From: an uncultured Sutterella sp.
GTDB lineage: Bacteria; Pseudomonadota; Gammaproteobacteria; Burkholderiales; Burkholderiaceae_F
Length of the DNA stretch: 9,730 bases
Assembly: GCA_905201055.1 (NCBI GenBank)
Contig: CAJKMT010000050.1
Span: forward strand, 1 to 9,730
Direction of reading: 5' to 3'
This document shows, one piece after another, positions 5,915 to 9,730 of this stretch. The translations under genes and the position numbers were made by a program. The notes beneath the pieces are model-generated. The model made no database searches. It had not been told where the DNA came from and worked only from the letters and a program-made list of their open reading frames with translations. Position 1 is the first letter of the stretch, and each line of letters starts with the position of its first letter.

Positions 5915-5944
5915 AGTTTAACACAGCCGGAAAACTTTCTTCAA
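5915..5944 (-). promoter_or_regulatory. Promoter of trpL-trpB
   Basis: Minus-strand -35 TTGAAG (5944-5939), an 18-base spacer, and -10 TAAACT (5920-5915) preceded by TG one base away (extended -10). Start is predicted near 5908, giving a leader of about 200 bases. The -35 begins two bases after the corC stop codon. The -10 matches the consensus at only four of six positions, so the extended TG matters. Confidence 0.55.
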
Positions 5945-5946
5945 GC

Positions 5947-7281
5947 CTAACCGGCTTCATGGGTTTGATCGGGTTGATTTTCTGCTTCTTCCAGACAAGA
6001 CACCAACACCTTATCAATGCGGCGTCCGTCCATATCGACCACTTCAAAACGCCAATTGTCCCACGTCACCACATCACCGGTTTTCGGCAAATGACCGGTC
6101 ATCCAAATGATCATGCCGGCAAGCGTGTTGTACCGTCCGTCAGCCTCGTTAGGCAGAGCTTTCAAATTGAGCTGATCCTTGAGTTCCGGCACCGGCATCA
6201 TCCCGTCAACCAGAAGTGAACCGTCTTCGCGTTTGACCGCCCAATCCTCTTCACCGGGCACATTCTTAAATTCCCCGGCAATGGCTTCCAACACATCTCT
6301 GGGACTCACAATCCCCTGCATTGAACCGTATTCATCAACAACGATAACAAGCGGCACATCGTTTTCTTTGAAATTATCCAATAGCTCCAGTCCGGTCAAA
6401 GACTCCGGCACATAAACCGCCGGAATCATATGCGCCGTAAAGTCCACCTTCCCGGTATCAACGACTTGCTGCAGTAAATAACGGGTGGAACAAAGCCCCT
6501 TAATATCATCTAAAGAACCGTCACAAACCAAAAGTCGTGAGTGTTTGGAGGTCAAGAGTTTCTTCACATTATCCTGGGCACTGTCTTGGGTATCGATCCA
6601 CTCCACTTCATTGCGGGGGGTCATCAAAGTGCCGATCGTACGATCGTCCAAACGGAAAATATTTCGGACCATATCGCGTTCCTGCACTTCAATGGTGCCC
6701 GCCTCACTGCCTTCAACAACCATCTGGTGAATTTCTTCTTCGGTTACCGCAGCTTCTTCCACATTTTCTTTACCCGTGAGCTTCAAAAGCAAGTCGGTTG
6801 ACACCGATAACAGTTTGACAAAGGGCGCCATCAAAATGGCGAGGAAATTAATGGGAGGAGCGATTCTGCAGGCCACGCCCTCAGGATTCATTTGTCCTAA
6901 ACGCTTCGGCACCAATTCTCCCAACACGATAGAAAAATAAGTAACCAAAACCACCACAAGCAGCAATCCGACTGCGCGCGCCGTATTCAGATCAACACCG
7001 AAACTTTCATTGAGCCATTGAGCCACCGGTGTCGCAAGAGCTGCTTCACCCACAATACCGGACAAAATTCCAATAGAGGTAATGCCCACCTGAATGGCTG
7101 AAAGCGCACGTGTCGGCTCTTCATTGAGTTTTAAAGCGACCTTGGCTCCGGAATTGCCGTCTTCAATTTTCATCTGCAGACGCGCTTTTCTGCTTGTGAC
7201 CAAGGCAATCTCGCTCATGGCAAATGCCCCGTTTAAAAGAATCAGCACCAAAAGGCAGAGTACATTAAACCAATTGTCCAT
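5947..7281 (-). CDS. CNNM/CorC-HlyC family membrane protein with CBS pair
   Basis: Inner-membrane protein of the HlyC/CorC (CNNM) family, 444 residues, the usual length. The N-terminal CNNM (DUF21) domain spans about 1-200 with hydrophobic segments near 5-22, 60-80, 102-120 and 142-162. It has the conserved NGAFAMSEIAL (17-27) and GELVPKRLGQ (121-130) motifs. A Bateman module of two CBS domains follows at about 215-335, beginning LMTPRNEVEWID and ending DEYGSMQGIVSPRDVLE. The CorC/HlyC C-terminal domain covers about 345-430, including GRYNTLAGMI. Members are linked to magnesium or cobalt transport or resistance, with nucleotide sensing by the CBS pair. The older haemolysin label is not supported here. 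It starts 33 bases after pncC and is probably cotranscribed; no terminator is visible before the trp promoter. The ion is not determined by sequence. Confidence 0.93.
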   Translation of the reverse strand: MDNWFNVLCLLVLILLNGAFAMSEIALVTSRKARLQMKIEDGNSGAKVALKLNEEPTRALSAIQVGITSIGILSGIVGEAALATPVAQWLNESFGVDLNTARAVGLLLVVVLVTYFSIVLGELVPKRLGQMNPEGVACRIAPPINFLAILMAPFVKLLSVSTDLLLKLTGKENVEEAAVTEEEIHQMVVEGSEAGTIEVQERDMVRNIFRLDDRTIGTLMTPRNEVEWIDTQDSAQDNVKKLLTSKHSRLLVCDGSLDDIKGLCSTRYLLQQVVDTGKVDFTAHMIPAVYVPESLTGLELLDNFKENDVPLVIVVDEYGSMQGIVSPRDVLEAIAGEFKNVPGEEDWAVKREDGSLLVDGMMPVPELKDQLNLKALPNEADGRYNTLAGMIIWMTGHLPKTGDVVTWDNWRFEVVDMDGRRIDKVLVSCLEEAENQPDQTHEAG

Positions 7282-7314
7282 TTTCTTACTCTAACTTCTC
7301 AATATCCGTTTTAT

Positions 7315-7800
7315 TTATGCGTTCAAAAGTTCACACAGCCCGTCAAGCGCACGCTTAATCGTTGATTCACGAACTGCGTTACGATCACCACCAAAATGAC
7401 AGCGTTCAACTATCGGCGATTCGCCCTTTCTGCACCACGCGATATAAACCGTTCCCACGGGCTTTCCCGGTACCGCACCGCCCGGGCCGGCAATTCCGCT
7501 GACAGCTACCGCCATTGTCGCTGCGGATCGCGCCAATGCGCCCTGAACCATCTCTGAAACAGTCTCAGCACTTACTGCGCCATGACTCAAAAGCGTTTCG
7601 TGATCAACCCCCAACAGATCCTCTTTGGATTGGTTGCTGTAGGTCACAAATCCCCTGTCAAACCACTCACTTGATCCCGGAATTTGCGTAATAGCGCAGG
7701 CAATCCCTCCTGCTGTGCAGGATTCTGCCGTAGCGATCACCGCTTTTTGCTCTAGGGCAAGCTCTCCTAATTTTTCAGATAATTTAACAAAGAGTTCCAT
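7315..7800 (-). CDS. pncC: Nicotinamide-nucleotide amidase (CinA C-terminal domain protein)
   Basis: Deamidates nicotinamide mononucleotide to nicotinic acid mononucleotide, recycling the NMN released by NAD-dependent DNA ligase; cytosolic. At 161 residues it is the stand-alone PncC form, without the N-terminal MoaB-like domain of full CinA. Family motifs are present in order: TAESCTAGG (24-32) with the catalytic Ser/Thr region, FVTYSNQSKEDLLGV (51-65), SGIAGPGG (101-108), KPVGTVYIAW (113-122) and the GGDR turn (137-140). ATG 7800 follows the pgpA TGA after a single base, indicating translational coupling. It sits in the nusB-thiL-pgpA-pncC run typical of betaproteobacteria. Confidence 0.95.
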   Translation of the reverse strand: MELFVKLSEKLGELALEQKAVIATAESCTAGGIACAITQIPGSSEWFDRGFVTYSNQSKEDLLGVDHETLLSHGAVSAETVSEMVQGALARSAATMAVAVSGIAGPGGAVPGKPVGTVYIAWCRKGESPIVERCHFGGDRNAVRESTIKRALDGLCELLNA

Positions 7801-7801
7801 A

Positions 7802-8347
7802 TCAATACAGCAGCCACTGCGCTGCCAACAACACTAACCAAGCATACAAGGCGGCGATGGCATCATCGAGCATGATGCCGAAACCGTTTTTCATTTTTTG
7901 ATCAAAGTAGTCCGCCGGGGGCAATTTCACGATGTCAAAAAAGCGAAATGCCACAAACGCTGCGATTTGCCAGGAAAGCACCGGAGGCACAAGAGCCAAA
8001 AGAAGCCAAATGGCAAAAACCTCGTCAATAACGATAGAACCGTGATCCGGAACACCGAGGTCATCGCTTGTCTTCTGACAGGCCCATGCCCCCAACAAAA
8101 AACTCAAAACGACGATAAAAAACCAGGCCGGATAAGGAATCCAGGGATTAAGCAGAACAAAGACAATCCATCCCGCCAGCGTTCCCCAGGTGCCGGGTGC
8201 GGGACGAATGACGCCGCTGCCGAAAAAAGACGCGATCATGTGTGCCGGATGACTGAAGGCAAAGCCCAGCGTCATGTGCACCTTATTAACCGGATTATCA
8301 CTGCTGTATTTTTCTAACATCTTATTCAGAGAAGTGATCAAACCCAT
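7802..8347 (-). CDS. pgpA: Phosphatidylglycerophosphatase A
   Basis: Removes phosphate from phosphatidylglycerophosphate to give phosphatidylglycerol, an inner-membrane step of phospholipid synthesis. The 181-residue product has the PgpA landmarks: GSGVIRPAPGTWGTLAGW (43-60), DHGSIVIDEVFAIWL (101-115) with acidic residues expected to bind magnesium, FRFFDIVKLPPADYFD (134-149), and GFGIMLDDAIAALYAW (155-170). Hydrophobic stretches near 58-68, 74-88, 110-127 and 163-179 fit a membrane protein. The usual KP after the DI motif reads KLPP here, a mild variation. ATG 8347 overlaps the end of thiL by 26 bases; the in-frame ATG at 8320, one base after the thiL TAA, would give 172 residues. Neither has a strong ribosome binding site, so the exact start is open. 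Confidence 0.93.
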   Translation of the reverse strand: MGLITSLNKMLEKYSSDNPVNKVHMTLGFAFSHPAHMIASFFGSGVIRPAPGTWGTLAGWIVFVLLNPWIPYPAWFFIVVLSFLLGAWACQKTSDDLGVPDHGSIVIDEVFAIWLLLALVPPVLSWQIAAFVAFRFFDIVKLPPADYFDQKMKNGFGIMLDDAIAALYAWLVLLAAQWLLY

Positions 8348-9314
8348 GATAGGTATTGCTGACTTCCGATCCGTTTTTATCTAAAAGAAGAAGCCCCTGT
8401 TGAACAATCGTTCCGACTCGTGAAAAAAGCAGTGCATCGCCCAGTTCGCTTCCGGCTTTTTGATACTCTGCTATAGCTTCACGGGCGCTTACCGGAGCTG
8501 TCCAAACAAGTTCGTAGTCATCACCGCCCGCCAATTGCGCCTGCCGCCTTTTCTCAATAGGTAAGGCCGCAAGCTCAGGGCTTTGTGCGAGTGAGTCCAC
8601 ATTAACAACCGCACCGACACCCGAGCGCGACAAAATATTACCGAGGTCTTTTAGAAAACCGTCAGAAATATCGGCACACGCACTTGCACAGCCACTTAAA
8701 AAGCGACCCAATTGAACTCTCGGCGTGGGATCATCCATTGCCCGGGCCAAATAATCATTACAGCATCCCTGCCATTGCCCCGTTCTGAGCATCAAAGCCA
8801 TATACGCATCGCCCGGCGTACCGCTTACCCAAATATCGTCACCGACTCTTGCTCCTTGACGAGTCAAGCCTTTTTCAACTTCCCCGATTGCTGTAATGGT
8901 AATGCTGAACGGAGCTTGAGCCTGACCGATTCGAGCAGTTTTTGTCGTATCGCCGCCAAGCAAAGGACATTGGAAAGTTTCTGCAACTTCCTGCAAGCCG
9001 CGGCTAAATGCCTCTAACCACTCAGGATCCGTTTGAGGAAGCGACAGTGCGAGGAAAAAGCAGCGGGGAACGGCGCCGGCCGCCGCCAAATCGGAAAGAT
9101 TAACGGAAAGTGCCTTTTTACCTACTGTGTAAGGATTGGCATCAGGCAAGAAATGCGTACCGGAGGCCACCGTATCCGTCGTTATTGCCAAACGGATGGG
9201 ACCGGCCTGAATAATCGCGCAATCATCCCCGATCCCTTGGGTTGGCCACTGACCGGGGATGTTGAAATTGAAGAAGCGGGTAATGAGCTCAGTTTCGCTA
9301 AGGCATGGGCCCAT
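8322..9314 (-). CDS. thiL: Thiamine-monophosphate kinase
   Basis: Phosphorylates thiamine monophosphate with ATP to give the cofactor thiamine diphosphate; cytosolic, PurM-like (AIR synthase) fold. All ThiL motifs are seen: GIGDDCAII (28-36), ITTDTVASGTHF (44-55), VNLSDLAAAGAVP (71-83), LLGGDTTK (118-125), GDDIWVSGTPGDA (158-170), ADISDGFLKDLGNI (214-227) and LAGGDDYELVW (261-271). Length is 330 residues, normal for the family. ATG 9314 is chosen because the family begins with an SETELITRFF-like helix right there and nusB ends four bases earlier; a longer in-frame reading to 9410 would overlap nusB by about 90 bases without family support. The ribosome binding site is weak, suggesting coupling to nusB translation. 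Confidence 0.96.
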   Translation of the reverse strand: MGPCLSETELITRFFNFNIPGQWPTQGIGDDCAIIQAGPIRLAITTDTVASGTHFLPDANPYTVGKKALSVNLSDLAAAGAVPRCFFLALSLPQTDPEWLEAFSRGLQEVAETFQCPLLGGDTTKTARIGQAQAPFSITITAIGEVEKGLTRQGARVGDDIWVSGTPGDAYMALMLRTGQWQGCCNDYLARAMDDPTPRVQLGRFLSGCASACADISDGFLKDLGNILSRSGVGAVVNVDSLAQSPELAALPIEKRRQAQLAGGDDYELVWTAPVSAREAIAEYQKAGSELGDALLFSRVGTIVQQGLLLLDKNGSEVSNTYHGFDHFSE

Positions 9315-9318
9315 AAAT

Positions 9319-9730
9319 TTACTTTTTCGCACCCACCTCAGCCGCACGCACATCGGCAGCGACTTTATCAAGAACACCGTTGACATAACGGAAACCGTCT
9401 GAACCGCCAAAAAGCTTGGCCAATTCCACAGCCTCGTTAATCACCACACGGTACGGAATCTCCAGGTGGTACTTCAATTCATAAGTTCCCACGAGGAGCA
9501 CAGAGCGTTCTACCAGCGACAGGCGAGAAATTTCGCGGTCGACATGCTTGGCAAAAAGCGTTTGCAGCTCTTCGGCATGATCGATGACGCCGGCGAGCAG
9601 TTCAGAGAAATGTTTTTTGTCGCAGCGCTCAAAATCCGCGGCATCAATGGCAGCCCCGGCAACCGGCTCACCGTCATCGCTGAGCACACTCAAAAGCGTG
9701 CGTTCAATTGTGACAGCATCGGCTGCGCTC
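9319..9730 (-). CDS. nusB: Transcription antitermination factor NusB, N-terminus outside window
   Basis: Binds boxA RNA with NusE (ribosomal protein S10) to support antitermination of rRNA operons. The C-terminal 136 residues are visible; the frame is open to the right edge, so a TTG at 9693 is an internal Leu codon rather than the start. The family's helical C-terminal part is clear: SLVERSVLLVGTYELKY, then EIPYRVVINEAVELAKLFGG, then GFRYVNGVLDKVA. It ends in TAA four bases before thiL. In betaproteobacteria nusB commonly follows ribH, which would lie just outside the window. About the first 20-45 residues are missing, judged from usual NusB lengths. Confidence 0.94.
   Translation of the reverse strand, partial: SAADAVTIERTLLSVLSDDGEPVAGAAIDAADFERCDKKHFSELLAGVIDHAEELQTLFAKHVDREISRLSLVERSVLLVGTYELKYHLEIPYRVVINEAVELAKLFGGSDGFRYVNGVLDKVAADVRAAEVGAKK

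Noticed and set aside
5887..5944. TrpR operator near the trp promoter
   Set aside because: No CTAG-containing palindrome of the TrpR type is present. The only inverted repeat there, TTACTT-TCC-AAGTAA on the plus strand, does not match.
5709..5946. T-box riboswitch or TRAP binding site as the trpB control element
   Set aside because: I see no T-box consensus and no series of spaced GAG/UAG triplets. The tandem Trp codons and switching hairpins explain the region better.
5812..6219. 135-codon open frame on the plus strand across the trp leader and the end of corC
   Set aside because: It is antisense to trpL, the attenuator and the conserved CorC C-terminal domain, and its product resembles no family I know.
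7898..8317. 139-codon open frame on the plus strand
   Set aside because: It is the antisense of pgpA, with a basic, low-complexity product typical of a shadow frame.
9315..9410. Upstream in-frame extension of thiL to 9410
   Set aside because: The extra 32 residues overlap nusB and do not resemble ThiL N-termini; ATG 9314 gives the normal family length.
1..9730. Mobile element, phage, CRISPR or defence system
   Set aside because: No transposase, integrase, repeat-spacer array, terminal repeats or defence-type genes could be found on either strand.

Overview
The window reads as chromosomal DNA of a betaproteobacterium of the order Burkholderiales with moderate GC. The order nusB-thiL-pgpA-pncC on one strand and the long-form (type 2) PyrF are typical of that group. 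The modest GC and the set of small transport and salvage genes would fit a host-associated family such as Sutterellaceae. The family assignment is inference.

Layout, left to right. (1) 1-2798, minus strand: an amino-acid ABC importer operon transcribed permease, ATPase, lipoprotein binding protein. It is followed 21 bases later by an aldo/keto reductase that runs off the left edge. A good sigma70-type promoter sits at 2860-2889. (2) 2799-2991: a divergent control region with promoter candidates and a 17-base inverted repeat. (3) 2992-3865, plus strand: pyrF with its own intrinsic terminator. (4) 3988-4389, plus strand: a small single-domain cupin. (5) 4407-4433: a perfect hairpin between the convergent cupin and trpB genes. 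(6) 4458-5944, minus strand: a solitary trpB preceded by a complete tryptophan attenuator, with promoter, leader peptide MFAVFQTSLSWWWRP, 1:2 hairpin, 2:3 antiterminator and 3:4 terminator. (7) 5947-9730, minus strand: a tightly packed housekeeping run, nusB (5' end outside the window), thiL, pgpA, pncC and a CNNM/CorC-type membrane protein.

The main observation is the trp leader, a 15-codon gene too short for ordinary gene finding, with three consecutive Trp codons placed exactly where a stalled ribosome would switch the downstream hairpins. It controls trpB alone, since no trpA or other trp gene lies next to it. The TrpB carries motifs of the enterobacterial type rather than those usual in Burkholderiales. 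Together these suggest an acquired, tryptophan-responsive module that could make tryptophan from salvaged indole. The trp promoter abuts the corC stop codon and no separate terminator is visible there, so the attenuator may also decide how much readthrough from the nusB-corC run reaches trpB.

No stretch over 300 bases lacks a gene. I see no tRNA, rRNA, CRISPR array, insertion sequence, integrase or other mobile element.
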